Notes: generated by a model from the letters alone, not told the origin. Positions 52,704 to 62,618 are shown, numbered from the stretch's first letter. The stretch is DNA of 64,000 nucleotides from Arthrobacter sp. CDRTa11 (GCF_026427775.1 NZ_CP044532.1:1674001-1738000), one strand, 5' to 3'. Translations and numbers: made by a program.

Positions 52704-53450
52704 TTGAACACGTCAGCGCTGCTCGGATTTTCGGCGTCAATACTTCTAGCGGCAGGGCTGACGGGCTGCGCCGGCGCATCTGGAGAGAGTGGGGCGCAAA
52801 GTGCGGTCAACTCCTCCAGTCCGTCCGCGAGCGAAACGCCTTCGCCCACCCCCACCCCGGCAAAGTCATACACCAGTGAGGAACTGGCCGCATTGGTCGG
52901 CCAATTGACTGATGCCAAGGGAGTCAAGCTCGCAGTGATGTCCAGCACTGACCTGACCGGATCCGCCGAGCAGCTTAAGGCCGTTCTTTCCACCACGACT
53001 GTGGAACCTGCAGTGTGCCAGGAAATGGCCATCTCCGGGGCAGCCCCTTCAGTTGACGGCGCGACGGCTGCGATGGGAACAAGCCTGGATGCGGCTGAGG
53101 CAGCATCCACGGCTGTGGCCATGACTTCCGGGCTGGACCCCGCGTACCTGGGGCAGGCCATGGCCCAGTCGGATCAACTGTCCAAATGCGCGAACATGAC
53201 CATTGTTATGGCAGGAACAAAGGTCGACGTCGCACTGACGCTGCTTGATGGAGTGGGCACGGTTCCCGGAGCGCTGGCGTACCGCACGGACAGCACCTTG
53301 CCGGATGGCCGGAAGCAGTCGATGATCACGGCGCAGGCTGTAGTCCACGGCGTGCTGATTACCGTCATTTCCTCGGGTGGGACCACCGAGGAAGCCGCGT
53401 TGTCAAGGACAGGGGCAATGTTGGATCAGGCAGGTGCCCAGATCAAGTAG
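52704..53450 (+). CDS. Predicted lipoprotein, unknown function
   Basis: The product is 248 residues. The signal peptide ends in a lipobox (AAGLTGC, Cys about 22). A Ser/Pro/Thr-rich linker (SPSASETPSPTPTPAKS) leads to a globular domain of about 190 residues with two Cys (AVCQEM and SKCANM) that may form a disulfide. I recognise no family. Start TTG at 52704 with GGGGGA upstream. Converges with the TetR gene, overlapping it by 8 nt at the 3' ends. Confidence 0.7.
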   Translation: MNTSALLGFSASILLAAGLTGCAGASGESGAQSAVNSSSPSASETPSPTPTPAKSYTSEELAALVGQLTDAKGVKLAVMSSTDLTGSAEQLKAVLSTTTVEPAVCQEMAISGAAPSVDGATAAMGTSLDAAEAASTAVAMTSGLDPAYLGQAMAQSDQLSKCANMTIVMAGTKVDVALTLLDGVGTVPGALAYRTDSTLPDGRKQSMITAQAVVHGVLITVISSGGTTEEAALSRTGAMLDQAGAQIK

Positions 53451-54300
53451 TGGGCTGCCCCGTTACTTTGAGTTCTCCCACTTTTAGTTCGCCCGTCAGG
53501 TAGTGCTGGACATTTGGTGCGATGAGGGCCACTACGTCCTCTGGTGAGGCTGAGGCCAGGGGCTCCAGCCTCACCACGTAGCGGACCAGCATGAGCCCCA
53601 CCATCTGCGTGGCCACAAGGTTTGCCCGCAAGGCGACGTCCTGGGGCGCTCCCGGGACGCCGGCCATGATCCTGCTGAGGATGGTGCGGGTCACCATTTC
53701 CCTGAGCAGCAAGGTCTTTGCCTTCGAACCGATCGTCCCGCGAAGGAACGCCACCAGGCTGTGCTGGGCCGGGCTTTCCCATAGTCGCAATACGGCCCAG
53801 ACGATCGCTTCGGCCCGCTGCCCTGGTTCGTACCGGTCCACGCCTTCCAGCACCTTCGCAGGGTCGGCGGGAAGGGCGACGCTGAGGGCAAACAGTTCGT
53901 CCTTGCCCTTGAAGAAGTGATGGATCATGGCAGGATCCACTTCGGCTTCACGGGCCACCTGACGCAGGCTGGTGCCTTCGAAACCGTGCTCGGCGAACAG
54001 CCTGCGGGCAGTGTTCAGGATGTGGGTCCTGGATGCCGTAGCTCCGCCGCGCCGCCCCCTCCTGGCGGGATCGGCCCGAGGGCCTTCAGCCTCCGGGCCC
54101 GTTTCCCGGCGGCCCTGTGGACCGGCCGCCGTGCCGGCCTGCGCCCCGACGTCGGGACCGGCCGCCGTGCCGGCTTGCAAAACGGCCTGCGGGCCGACGT
54201 CGGGATCAAACGCGCGGCCGCCGTCGGCCAGCTTTTTAGGGGTGCGGCGTTCGGCAGTGCCATCTTTCTGATGGCCGGTCAGACGCGGCGTCCCGGTCAT
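53443..54300 (-). CDS. TetR-family regulator of the adjacent ABC exporter
   Basis: The product is 285 residues. The DNA-binding part is ILNTARRLFAEHGFEGTSLR, then AREAEVDPAMIHHFFKGKDE, followed by a TetR_C-type domain (WAVLRLWESPAQHSLVAFLR). It has an unusual N-terminal extension of about 90 residues with Ala/Gly/Pro repeats (QAGTAAGP twice), encoded by a 36-bp repeat. The ATG at 54300 overlaps the permease stop by 4 nt; an internal start after the repeats would give a normal-length regulator. It is the last gene of the exporter operon and likely binds the palindrome at 55981-56000. Confidence 0.82.
   Translation of the reverse strand: MTGTPRLTGHQKDGTAERRTPKKLADGGRAFDPDVGPQAVLQAGTAAGPDVGAQAGTAAGPQGRRETGPEAEGPRADPARRGRRGGATASRTHILNTARRLFAEHGFEGTSLRQVAREAEVDPAMIHHFFKGKDELFALSVALPADPAKVLEGVDRYEPGQRAEAIVWAVLRLWESPAQHSLVAFLRGTIGSKAKTLLLREMVTRTILSRIMAGVPGAPQDVALRANLVATQMVGLMLVRYVVRLEPLASASPEDVVALIAPNVQHYLTGELKVGELKVTGQPTT
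54121..54178. repeat. Two 22-bp direct repeats, period 36 bp, inside the TetR gene
   Basis: Copies start at 54121 and 54157 and differ at one base. The 36-bp period equals 12 codons and encodes repeated QAGTAAGP in the N-terminal extension. Confidence 0.75.
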
Positions 54301-55052
54301 GCCGTCCGCCTGCGCAGGGTCAGCGACGCCAGCACCAATACGCCCAGGACGATGGCCACCATGATCCCGGCGTCCCGCCACAGCTGTTCGGTGGCGTCCG
54401 CGTTGGCTGCGATCTCCTGCAGTGCTTCCACTGAAAATGTCAGCGGAAGGACATTTGAGATCGCCTCCAGGACCTCGTTCATCCGGTCCCGGGCAACAAA
54501 GAGCCCGCAGAGCAGAATCTGCGGCACCACCACAACGGGCATGAACTGGACCGCCTGGAATTCTGTCCGGGCGAAGGCAGAACACAGCAGTCCCAGGGCA
54601 ACGCCCAGGACGGCGTTGATCACGGCGATGAGGACCACCAGCGCCGGGCTGCCCTGGATGTCCAGCTCGAAGACCCAGTAGGCCACTGCAGTGGCAACCA
54701 GTGACTGAAGGGCGGCCATGATGGAAAAGGCCAGCCCGTAGCCGAACAGCAGATCGGCCTTGTGGACGGGTGTGGTCAGCAGCCGCTCCAGGGTGCCGGA
54801 CGTCCGCTCGCGAAGCATGGTGATGGAGGTAACCAGGAACATGACCACAAACGGGAAGATCGCCAGCATCATCAGGCCCACCCGGTCAAAGGTCCTAGGC
54901 ACCCCCGGCGGCAGGGTCTCATTCTCAAAGAGGAAGTAGACGGCCGTCAGCAGCAGAGCCGGAACCACCAGGATGAGGGCAACGCTGCGGTGATCGTGGC
55001 GCAGCTGTTCCAGAACCCGGCGGGTGGTAGCCAGCATCATCAGCACGTTCAT
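54297..55052 (-). CDS. ABC-2 type transporter permease
   Basis: The product is 251 residues with six membrane segments. The ABC-2 pattern is clear: LILVVPALLLTAVYFLF, TSITMLRERTSGTLERLLTTPV, and VVPQILLCGLFVARDRMNEVLE with ISNVLPLTFSVEAL. It should form the channel of an exporter (drug or lipid) with the upstream ATPase. The start at 55052 overlaps the ATPase stop by 4 nt; the open frame extends further but would overlap the ATPase. Confidence 0.92.
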   Translation of the reverse strand: MNVLMMLATTRRVLEQLRHDHRSVALILVVPALLLTAVYFLFENETLPPGVPRTFDRVGLMMLAIFPFVVMFLVTSITMLRERTSGTLERLLTTPVHKADLLFGYGLAFSIMAALQSLVATAVAYWVFELDIQGSPALVVLIAVINAVLGVALGLLCSAFARTEFQAVQFMPVVVVPQILLCGLFVARDRMNEVLEAISNVLPLTFSVEALQEIAANADATEQLWRDAGIMVAIVLGVLVLASLTLRRRTA

Positions 55053-55900
55053 GACCGAACCCTGCTTTCGGAAGTTGCATTGCCTTCGGGCGGGAGGTCC
55101 GGAACGGGGCCGGTTCCTGCCGTGGGATCTGAATGGGGCGCGGCGCCCTGCGCTTTGCCTGCGTCGCGGATGACCTGGAGGAAGGCCCTTTCCAGGTCGG
55201 CGCTGCGGCCCCGCCGGCTCAGCTCCTGTGGTGTCAGCTGGGCGAGCAGCTCTCCCTCCCTCAACAGCAGGAGGGATGCACAGTGGCTGGCTTCCTCCAT
55301 CACATGGCTGGAGACCAGCAGTGTTGTTCCGGATTGCGCCATGGTGCGGAAGCGGTCCCAAAGGTCTGCCCGGAGAACAGGGTCAAGGCCCACAGTGGGC
55401 TCGTCCAGCACCAACAGCCTGGGGTGCGAGACCAGTGCGCAGGCAAGGGATACCCGGCTGAGTTCGCCGCCGGAAAGATCGGCAGTTTTCTGCCGGGCCT
55501 GCCGTTCAAGTCCGACGGCGGCAATTGCTGCAGCAGCCTCGGCCCGGCCTTTCCGGTACATGGCCCCGAAGTACCGGACGTTGGCCTCCACGGTCAGGTC
55601 GGGGTAAACGCTGGGGGACTGGGTGACATAGCCGACGCTGTGCCTCAGGGTGGGATGCCCGGCCGGAAGGCCCAGCACCTCCACCGTTCCCGACGTCACC
55701 CGCTGGACTCCGACGATTGCCCGCATCAGGGTTGTCTTTCCGCTGCCGGATGGGCCCAGCAGTCCCGTGATCTGGCCCGGCGGAATGGAAAAATCCAGGC
55801 CCCGCAGAATGTGCGCCTTGCCCCTGGTCACCTGCAGATGGCGTGCCACCACGGCGGGACCGTGCTCCGCCAGGGCCGGTGCTGTTGCTGAGTGTGACAT
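55049..55900 (-). CDS. ABC transporter ATP-binding protein
   Basis: The product is 283 residues. Walker A GPSGSGKTT, the Q loop in YVTQSPSVYPDLT, signature LSGGELSRVSLACAL, Walker B LLVLDEPTVGLDP and switch SSHVMEEA are all present. It powers the exporter with the coupled permease. An additional C-terminal Pro-rich tail follows. Start ATG at 55900 with GAGG 5 nt upstream; an in-frame start at 55924 is less good. It is the first gene of the operon and lies 80 bp from a perfect palindrome. Confidence 0.95.
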   Translation of the reverse strand: MSHSATAPALAEHGPAVVARHLQVTRGKAHILRGLDFSIPPGQITGLLGPSGSGKTTLMRAIVGVQRVTSGTVEVLGLPAGHPTLRHSVGYVTQSPSVYPDLTVEANVRYFGAMYRKGRAEAAAAIAAVGLERQARQKTADLSGGELSRVSLACALVSHPRLLVLDEPTVGLDPVLRADLWDRFRTMAQSGTTLLVSSHVMEEASHCASLLLLREGELLAQLTPQELSRRGRSADLERAFLQVIRDAGKAQGAAPHSDPTAGTGPVPDLPPEGNATSESRVRS

Positions 55901-56414
55901 GAGCGCCTCGATTCTGGGAACCATGCAGCCTTGGGAACTCTGGAGGCTTGGCCACCGCTAAGGCTTCGGAACCCTGCAGGAATTCACCAAGTGGTGAATT
56001 AAAACTAAGCCTCCAGCGTCAGGGGGTCAATGGTTCACACGATGAAAAAAGCTTGCCAACGTGTCGGCTATCACATAGGTTCGATCTAGCTGCGCTGGAG
56101 TGGAGTGGGCGGTCTCAGCGGTCCCCTCCGGTAGTCAAAGGCGTCAACGGCCGCAGAGTCACGCCCGGATGCAATGACCAGCCCTATGGGGGGCCAGGGG
56201 CTTTGCATCCCGGGCGTGGCTCTTCTGCTTTTGTTCGGCCGTGCTCCTTGGGCGCCCCACTTTTTTGGAGGGCTCTCCTTTTGGGTGCGGGCCACAGTGT
56301 GTCCCGGCTGCAGCCCCCGCCGCAGTCAATGGCCGTGCTTGCCGGTAGATTAGTACGCAGACGATTTGCCCCCTCTGCTTTCCAGCAGCATTCCCCAGAA
56401 ACGGATACAGACCC
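55901..56414. promoter_or_regulatory. Divergent control region: ABC operon promoter and proS leader
   Basis: This 514-bp gap separates the leftward exporter operon and rightward proS. It holds the palindrome at 55981-56000. The rest is GC-rich with no confident gene, RNA or T-box. TAGATT at 56346-56351 may be a proS -10 box. Confidence 0.4.
55981..56000. promoter_or_regulatory. TetR-type operator palindrome of the ABC exporter
   Basis: AATTCACCA-AG-TGGTGAATT has perfect 9-bp arms. It lies about 80 bp upstream of the ATPase start. The operon carries its own TetR gene, so autoregulation is the natural reading. Confidence 0.75.
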
Positions 56415-58226
56415 GTGGTCCTCAGACTGTCCCAGCTTTTCCTGCGCACCCTTCGCGAAGATCCCGTCGACGCCGAGGTGGCCAGCCACCGCCTCCTGGT
56501 GCGGGCCGGCTATATCCGCCGCGCCGCCCCCGGAATCTACACCTGGCTGCCGCTGGGCCTCAGCGTCCTGCGGAAGGTGGAGGCCGTGGTCCGGGAGGAG
56601 ATGAACGCCATCGGCGCCCAGGAGGTCCACTTCCCGGCGCTGCTGCCGCGTGAACCCTATGAGGCCACCAACCGCTGGACCGAATACGGTGAAGGGCTCT
56701 TCCGACTGCAGGACCGCAAGGGCGCGGACTACCTGCTGGCTCCCACCCACGAGGAAATGTTCACACTCCTGGTCAAGGACCTGTACTCGTCGTACAAGGA
56801 CCTGCCGCTGAGCCTGTACCAGATCCAGAACAAGTACCGTGACGAGGCGCGCCCCCGCGCGGGCCTACTGCGCGGCCGCGAGTTCATCATGAAGGACTCC
56901 TACTCCTTCGATGTGGACGACGCCGGCCTGGACGCAAGCTACATGGCTCACCGTGGCGCCTACCTGAGGATCTTCGAGCGCCTGGGCCTGGAGGTCATTC
57001 CGGTAGCGGCAACCGCCGGGGCCATGGGCGGATCAAAGAGCGAGGAATTCCTGCACCCCACCGAGATCGGCGAGGACACCTTTGTCCGGTCCGCCGGCGG
57101 CTACGCAGCCAACGTTGAGGCCGTCACCACCGTGGTTCCGGCGGAGATTGACTTCACGGATGCCCCGGCAGCGGAAGTCCTGGATACCCCGAACACTCCC
57201 ACCATCGACACACTGGTGGCCGCTTCCAACGAATTGGCTCCCCGCAGCGAGGCCGACGGCGGCGCCTGGACTGCCGCCGACACCCTCAAGAATGTGGTGC
57301 TCGCTGTCACCCTGCCCACCAGGGAGCGCCAGCTTGTGGTCATCGGCCTGCCCGGTGACCGCGGAGTTGACCTGAAGCGCGTGGAGGCCAACATCGGCTC
57401 TTTCCTGCCCATCGGCGGGGAGATCGGACTGGAAGCAGCCAACGACGAGGACCTGAAGAAGCAGCCGCTGATCGTCAAGGGTTACCTGGGCCCCGGCCTG
57501 ACCGTCGACGAACCCCTGCTGGGCAGCGAAAGCGCAACCAAGATCCTCTACCTCGTGGATCCCCGCGTTGTCAGCGGCACCGCCTGGATCACCGGAGCCA
57601 ACGAGGCCGGAAAGCACGTGTACGGGCTGGTGGCCGGGCGCGACTTCACCTGGGACGGCGTCATCGAATGCACCGACGTGCGCGAAGGCGACCCCGCCCC
57701 GGACGGCTCCGGACCGCTGGAGATTGCCCGCGGCATCGAGATGGGCCACATCTTCCAGTTGGGCCGCAAGTACGCAGAAGCCCTGGAGCTGAAGGTCCTG
57801 GACCAGAACGGCAAGCAGGTAGTGGTCACTATGGGCTCCTACGGCGTGGGCGTCACCCGGGCAGTGGCTGCCCTGGCCGAATCCAACCACGACGAAAAGG
57901 GCCTGGCCTGGCCGCGCGCCGTCGCCCCGGCCGATGTCCACATCGTGGCCGTTGGCCGCGGCGAGGAAATTTTCGCCACGGCCGAGCAGCTGGCCCTGGA
58001 CCTTGAAGCGGCCGGCCTGGAGGTCATCTACGACGACCGACCCAAGGTGTCCCCGGGAGTGAAGTTCGGCGACGCCGAACTGGTGGGCGTGCCCACCATC
58101 CTGGCCGTGGGGCGCGGCCTGGTGGACGGCGTGGTAGAGATCAAAGACCGCCGCAGTGGTGACGCCGAAAACGTGGCAGTGGACAAGGCAGTTGACTATG
58201 TGGTCAATGCCGTCCGCAACGGCTGA
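56415..58226 (+). CDS. proS: Prolyl-tRNA synthetase
   Basis: The product is 603 residues. It charges tRNA-Pro. The class II core shows [20 protein letters not shown], the motif-2 segment [19 protein letters not shown], then an inserted YbaK-like editing domain (about residues 230-400, with [13 protein letters not shown]), motif 3 [17 protein letters not shown] and an anticodon-binding C-terminal domain ([14 protein letters not shown]). This is the bacterial long form with editing. GTG at 56415 gives the usual beginning [15 protein letters not shown]. No Shine-Dalgarno is obvious. Confidence 0.97.
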   Translation: MVLRLSQLFLRTLREDPVDAEVASHRLLVRAGYIRRAAPGIYTWLPLGLSVLRKVEAVVREEMNAIGAQEVHFPALLPREPYEATNRWTEYGEGLFRLQDRKGADYLLAPTHEEMFTLLVKDLYSSYKDLPLSLYQIQNKYRDEARPRAGLLRGREFIMKDSYSFDVDDAGLDASYMAHRGAYLRIFERLGLEVIPVAATAGAMGGSKSEEFLHPTEIGEDTFVRSAGGYAANVEAVTTVVPAEIDFTDAPAAEVLDTPNTPTIDTLVAASNELAPRSEADGGAWTAADTLKNVVLAVTLPTRERQLVVIGLPGDRGVDLKRVEANIGSFLPIGGEIGLEAANDEDLKKQPLIVKGYLGPGLTVDEPLLGSESATKILYLVDPRVVSGTAWITGANEAGKHVYGLVAGRDFTWDGVIECTDVREGDPAPDGSGPLEIARGIEMGHIFQLGRKYAEALELKVLDQNGKQVVVTMGSYGVGVTRAVAALAESNHDEKGLAWPRAVAPADVHIVAVGRGEEIFATAEQLALDLEAAGLEVIYDDRPKVSPGVKFGDAELVGVPTILAVGRGLVDGVVEIKDRRSGDAENVAVDKAVDYVVNAVRNG

Positions 58227-58238
58227 CCTTCCCTTCCG

Positions 58239-59033
58239 GTGATTTCGGGTTTTGAGTCGATCCAGCTCACCACTCTCATCCTGATTGTGGTGGCTGGATT
58301 TGCTGCCGGCTGGGTGGACGCGGTGGTGGGCGGCGGTGGCCTGATCCAGCTTCCGGCCCTCCTGCTGGTGCCTGGCATAACGCCTGTCCAGGCCCTCGCC
58401 ACGAACAAGATGGGCTCGATCTTCGGGACGTCCACCAGTGCCGTCACGTTCTATGGACGGGTGAAGCCGGACCTCTGGACCGCCGTCCCGATGGCTCTGA
58501 TCGCCCTTGGCGGCAGCTTCGGAGGCGCTATCTTGGCGGCGAGCCTGCCCTCAAGTGTCTTCAAGCCCATCATCGTGGCGGCGCTGGTCGCCGTCGCGCT
58601 CTTTACCGCCCTCAAGCCCAACGTTGGTGACATCACGCTGCTGCGGCACAACGGGCACAGGCACTACGTGGTGGCCTGCCTGATCGGTGGCGCCATCGGA
58701 TTTTACGACGGCCTGATCGGACCCGGCACCGGCTCTTTCCTGGTCATCGCGCTGGTCTCGGCCATGGGCTACGCCTTCCTCGAAGCCAGCGCAAAGGCCA
58801 AGATCGTGAACATGGCGACGAACGCCGGGGCCCTGCTGTTTTTCCTGCCGCACGGCTCGATCCTGTGGGGTGTTGGCCTGGTGTTGGGTGTGGCCAACAT
58901 GGCGGGCGGGTACCTTGGAGCGCGGGCTGCGGTGAAGCAGGGCAGCGGGTTCATCCGGGTTGTTTTCCTGCTGGTGGTGGGCGCCCTGATCCTCAAATTG
59001 GGCTACGACGTCTGGCAGGAAAACTTCGCCTAG
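58239..59033 (+). CDS. TSUP-family permease (second copy)
   Basis: The product is 264 residues with about eight membrane segments. Signatures: AAGWVDAVVGGGGLIQLPAL and GFYDGLIGPGTGSFLVIAL with NAGALLFF. It resembles the YfcA/DUF81 branch, unlike the permease at 45558. It starts 12 nt after proS, so it may be co-transcribed. The anion substrate is unknown. Confidence 0.9.
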   Translation: MISGFESIQLTTLILIVVAGFAAGWVDAVVGGGGLIQLPALLLVPGITPVQALATNKMGSIFGTSTSAVTFYGRVKPDLWTAVPMALIALGGSFGGAILAASLPSSVFKPIIVAALVAVALFTALKPNVGDITLLRHNGHRHYVVACLIGGAIGFYDGLIGPGTGSFLVIALVSAMGYAFLEASAKAKIVNMATNAGALLFFLPHGSILWGVGLVLGVANMAGGYLGARAAVKQGSGFIRVVFLLVVGALILKLGYDVWQENFA

Positions 59034-59131
59034 CTCCTTCTTCTGATCACTTTCCCCGAGGACGGGCTGTGGACCTGTCCACAGGACCACATGATGATCT
59101 GCGGCCCCTCGTCGCGGCGCCACCCCAGGCG

Positions 59132-59143
59132 TAGCATGCTGGT
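59132..59143 (+). promoter_or_regulatory. Leaderless promoter of the PLP decarboxylase gene
   Basis: TAGCAT at 59132-59137 is followed by 6 nt and the ATG at 59144. Confidence 0.5.
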
Positions 59144-60541
59144 ATGTCCGCAGGCGCTGAAACCTATTCGGAAGCATTGGCAGCAGCGGCGCGCCTCGCC
59201 GCGGAGTGGCTTAAGAGCCTTCCGGACAGGCATGTGGGCCCGGCGCTGACCGCACACGACCTTGTTGCTGATTTCGGAGGCCCGCTTCCTGCCGAGGGTA
59301 TGCCGCCGGTTGACGTGGTGGAGTACTTGGCCGCCAAGGCCGAGCCGGGCCTGATGGCCATGCCTTCGGGCCGTTTCTTTGGCTGGGTTATTGGCGGAAC
59401 CCTGCCCGCCGCCCTGGCCGCGGACTGGCTGGTGAGTGCCTGGGACCAGAACTCGGGCCTGCGCTATGCGACGCCGGCGATCGCCGCCATTGAGGAAGCG
59501 GCCGGGCAGTGGCTGCTCCAGCTCCTGCGGCTGCCGGAAGAGTCCGACGTCGGCTTCACCACCGGCGCAACCATGGCGAACTTCACCGGCATGGCAGCCG
59601 CACGGTGGCGGCTGATGGCAGATGCGGGCTGGGATGTGGACCGGAACGGACTGGCCGGCGGCCCGCGGATCAGGTGTTTCGTCGGACAGGAACGCCATGA
59701 AACCATCGACCTGGGCCTGCGGTACCTCGGCCTGGGCCAACCCACAGCCGTCCCCGTCGATGCGCAGGGGAGGCTGATTCCGGGCGAGCTGAACAGGTTG
59801 CTCGCTGAGGGCTCCGGCCCTGCCCTTGTGTGCCTCCAGGCCGGGAACCTGCATTCAGGAGCCTTCGATCCCTTCGACGATGCCATCCAGGTTGCCCACA
59901 GGCACGGGGCCTGGGTTCATGTTGACGGTGCTTTTGGGCTGTGGGCCGGGGCAGTTCCGGAATTCGCGCACCTTACAGCAGGCATGGCCTTGGCCGACTC
60001 CTGGGGAACCGATGCCCATAAGACCCTCAATGTGCCATACGACTGCGGCGTCGCCGTGGTGAAGGATTCACCGGCACTGCGCAGCGCCATGGGATTGCAC
60101 ACCAGCTATCTGGTCCACGACGCCGAAGGCCCCGGCGATCCGTTCGAGAAAGTGCCGGAGCTTTCCCGGCGTGGCCGGGGAGTCCCCGTTTGGGCCGCGC
60201 TCCGCTCTTTGGGCAGCGACGGTGTGGCTGCGCAGGTCCGCGGTCTGGCGAGGGCGGCATCCCTGATCGCGGAGCGGCTGATCGAAGTGGACGGTATCGA
60301 GGTGCTGAATCCGGTGGACTACACCCAGGTTTCCCTCGCCTTCGGCGACGATGCCACCACCCGGGCCGTGACAGCCAGGGTCATCCAGGACGGAAAAGTC
60401 TGGATGTCCGGATCACGCTGGCAGGGCCGGGACGTGTTGCGCGTCTCGGTCAGCAATTGGAGCACCAACACGGACGACGTCGGTACCGCGGTGGACGCTG
60501 TCAGTTCGGCCTTCGCTGCTGTCAGGGCCGAAACCGGCTGA
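59144..60541 (+). CDS. PLP-dependent group II amino acid decarboxylase-like enzyme
   Basis: The product is 465 residues. Fold-type I PLP enzyme of the aromatic amino acid/glutamate decarboxylase group: FTTGATMANFTGMAAARWR binds the phosphate, HVDGAFGLWAG has the cofactor Asp, and ADSWGTDAHKTLNVPYDCG has the Schiff-base Lys. It removes CO2 from an amino acid (or could act as an aldolase-type relative). The substrate is not evident. It is a single gene with its own promoter. Confidence 0.88.
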   Translation: MSAGAETYSEALAAAARLAAEWLKSLPDRHVGPALTAHDLVADFGGPLPAEGMPPVDVVEYLAAKAEPGLMAMPSGRFFGWVIGGTLPAALAADWLVSAWDQNSGLRYATPAIAAIEEAAGQWLLQLLRLPEESDVGFTTGATMANFTGMAAARWRLMADAGWDVDRNGLAGGPRIRCFVGQERHETIDLGLRYLGLGQPTAVPVDAQGRLIPGELNRLLAEGSGPALVCLQAGNLHSGAFDPFDDAIQVAHRHGAWVHVDGAFGLWAGAVPEFAHLTAGMALADSWGTDAHKTLNVPYDCGVAVVKDSPALRSAMGLHTSYLVHDAEGPGDPFEKVPELSRRGRGVPVWAALRSLGSDGVAAQVRGLARAASLIAERLIEVDGIEVLNPVDYTQVSLAFGDDATTRAVTARVIQDGKVWMSGSRWQGRDVLRVSVSNWSTNTDDVGTAVDAVSSAFAAVRAETG

Positions 60542-60629
60542 CTGACGCCGGGGATTCGTGGACTTCTGACAGGGCGGCCACCACTGACGGCCACGAATAT
60601 AGGCCATGACTGACGGCCACCGGCCGCAG

Positions 60630-61715
60630 TCACCCGGCTGAATTTTCCTCACCGGGTTCGGGCAGCGAATGGGCGGCAGGAAGTCCGTCAAGGGTCCGTC
60701 CGGCAAGCGTACTGGCGACCCACAGCGAGCGGGCAAAATCGCCCTGATGGTATGGCCGGGAGGCGTACGAGAGGGCATTCTCCACTTCCCGCGCAATGCC
60801 CCACTGACGCGCGACCTCAGCGTCCAGGCCCGCGGCGGAGCTGAAGTCACGGCAGCGCCGCCGCAGACCGGCCTCCGGCGCGCTCCGTGGCAGGTCCGCG
60901 ATCCGGTTCCACAGCAGGGGCGCCACAGCAAACTCCGGCTCGCCAATCATGGGCTGGGGGTCGATCGCGGCGAACGCCCGGCCGTCCGGGAGGGCCCCGG
61001 CGATCTGTACGTCCGGCTCCACGATGGACCCAATGATGCCTGTTTTGCCTGTTCCGGGCCTCGCCAGGATGTTCAGGAAATGGAAATCCGTGTGCACCAG
61101 CGCGTCCCGTCCGGAGCGGCGGCCCACGGCGCCCCGGGTCTGGCAGACTTCAAGGGCCGCCTCCAGCAGCCAGCGCGGAAAGGGCCGGCCCAACTGCTCC
61201 CAGTCGGCCGGCAAGTCATCGCTCCACTGCTCGGCCCGCCCGGCAATATGATCGAACTCCTGCCACTGCGGCCGATCATCCGGAAGCAGGCTCAGTTGGC
61301 GCATCAGTCCGCCCCACACCGTAACGGCGTCGTCCATCGGAACTGTCTGCAACGATGACCCAGCTTCCAGGCGCTCCAGCAGCATGGCGCATGTTCCGGC
61401 GTCGGACTCCAGCAACCGCACCGCGCCACATCCTCCCCACAGCTCCAGTGCGTGGCGTTCAACCCTGGCCTCATCATGGGGGAAGGCAATCTTGAGAGCT
61501 GCCGGGCTACCGTCGAGCCGCTGGACGGGAATGACTACGCCTCCGTGCCCGTTCCACGGAAGCTCGCCCGGGGCAAGCTCTGCTTCCAGGTTCCAGTGCT
61601 CCAGCCGCCCGTTCACCAGGCCCGGCAGGGACGCAAGCCACGCCCGGCCCGCACTGCTGCGGCTGTACCGCGCAGTGAGGTCTGGAGGGATCGGCACACC
61701 GGTCTTTTGGCTCAT
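60630..61715 (-). CDS. Aminoglycoside 6-phosphotransferase / hydroxyurea kinase-like protein
   Basis: The product is 361 residues. The kinase-fold motifs are ALVHTDFHFLNILA (catalytic Asp and Asn) and FAAIDPQPMIGEPEFAVAPL (metal-binding Asp), which match the APH(6)/hur family that includes streptomycin 6-kinase. Such chromosomal homologues are common in soil actinobacteria and need not confer resistance. The ATG at 61715 has GGAG upstream; the frame extends to 61763. Confidence 0.85.
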   Translation of the reverse strand: MSQKTGVPIPPDLTARYSRSSAGRAWLASLPGLVNGRLEHWNLEAELAPGELPWNGHGGVVIPVQRLDGSPAALKIAFPHDEARVERHALELWGGCGAVRLLESDAGTCAMLLERLEAGSSLQTVPMDDAVTVWGGLMRQLSLLPDDRPQWQEFDHIAGRAEQWSDDLPADWEQLGRPFPRWLLEAALEVCQTRGAVGRRSGRDALVHTDFHFLNILARPGTGKTGIIGSIVEPDVQIAGALPDGRAFAAIDPQPMIGEPEFAVAPLLWNRIADLPRSAPEAGLRRRCRDFSSAAGLDAEVARQWGIAREVENALSYASRPYHQGDFARSLWVASTLAGRTLDGLPAAHSLPEPGEENSAG

Positions 61716-61844
61716 CAGCTCCAGAGTAGTTGACCCGGCAGCAGTTCCGGCCGATGGGGGCACTGAAGAGTAGCTAAGCGGCTGGCGTGCGGCTTCCGCC
61801 GGCGATGGTGCCAGAGGCTGCGTGAACTCAGAGGCGGCGTCGAC

Positions 61845-62618
61845 TCACACGACGCCGCTTGCCCCGAGCAGATTGCCGATCGTGAACGTCGCCGCAAGGG
61901 CCAGGGCGCCGCCAACCACAACCCTTGCCGCAGCCCGCCACTTCGACCCGCCCCCGATCCACGCGCCCATTGCCCCGGTAAGAGCCAGGGCCAGGAGCAC
62001 TGCGGCAAACGTCGTCGGAACCCTGACGGCAGCCGGCGGAAGGAGGATGGCCAGCATCGGGAGGGCGGCGCCGAGGGTGAACGCCACGGCGGAAGCAAAG
62101 GCGGCGTTCCAGGGGCTGACGATATCGGCCTCGTCGATGTTGAGTTCAGCGGACAGGTGGGCCGCCAGGGCATCGTGGTTTGTCAGTTCCACCGCTACAG
62201 CGCGGGCGGTTTCGGGGCTGAGGCCCTTCTCCCGGTAGATTGCGGTCAGCTCTGCGAGTTCTTCCTCCGGCTCTTCGGCGAGCTCCCGCCGCTCCTTGTC
62301 GATCAGGGCCTTCTGGCTGTCGCTTTGGCTGCTGACGGAAACGTATTCGCCCAATGCCATGGAAACCGCGCCGCCCACCAGCCCGGCCGCTCCTGCAGCG
62401 AGGATGGGCCCGGTGGAGGCGGTGGCGCCGGCTACCCCCACCACGATGGCCGCTACGGAGACGATGCCGTCATTCGCGCCAAGCACACCGGCCCGCAGCC
62501 AGTTGAGGCGCTGGGCAATGTCGTTGTCGTGCGGCTCGGTTTCCAGATGGCGTTCCAAGCCGGTGTTGTCCGCGCTGCGGGCCGCGTCGGGGGAGTCAGG
62601 CGGGTCATGGGCATCCAT
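61845..62618 (-). CDS. VIT1/CCC1-family iron/manganese transporter-like protein
   Basis: The product is 257 residues. After a hydrophilic start (HDNDIAQRLNWLRAGVLGAN), five membrane segments and the family signature DGIVSVAAIVVGVAGA with AGLVGGAVSMALGEYVSVSSQ are visible, then a cytoplasmic Glu-rich segment (EEPEEELAELTAIYREKG) that binds metal in plant VIT1. It likely exports or sequesters Fe2+ or Mn2+. Start ATG at 62618; the frame extends to 62753. Confidence 0.92.
   Translation of the reverse strand: MDAHDPPDSPDAARSADNTGLERHLETEPHDNDIAQRLNWLRAGVLGANDGIVSVAAIVVGVAGATASTGPILAAGAAGLVGGAVSMALGEYVSVSSQSDSQKALIDKERRELAEEPEEELAELTAIYREKGLSPETARAVAVELTNHDALAAHLSAELNIDEADIVSPWNAAFASAVAFTLGAALPMLAILLPPAAVRVPTTFAAVLLALALTGAMGAWIGGGSKWRAAARVVVGGALALAATFTIGNLLGASGVV

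Noticed and set aside
56001..56414. T-box or other riboswitch before proS
   Set aside because: No T-box sequence, specifier loop or terminator/antiterminator pair could be seen.
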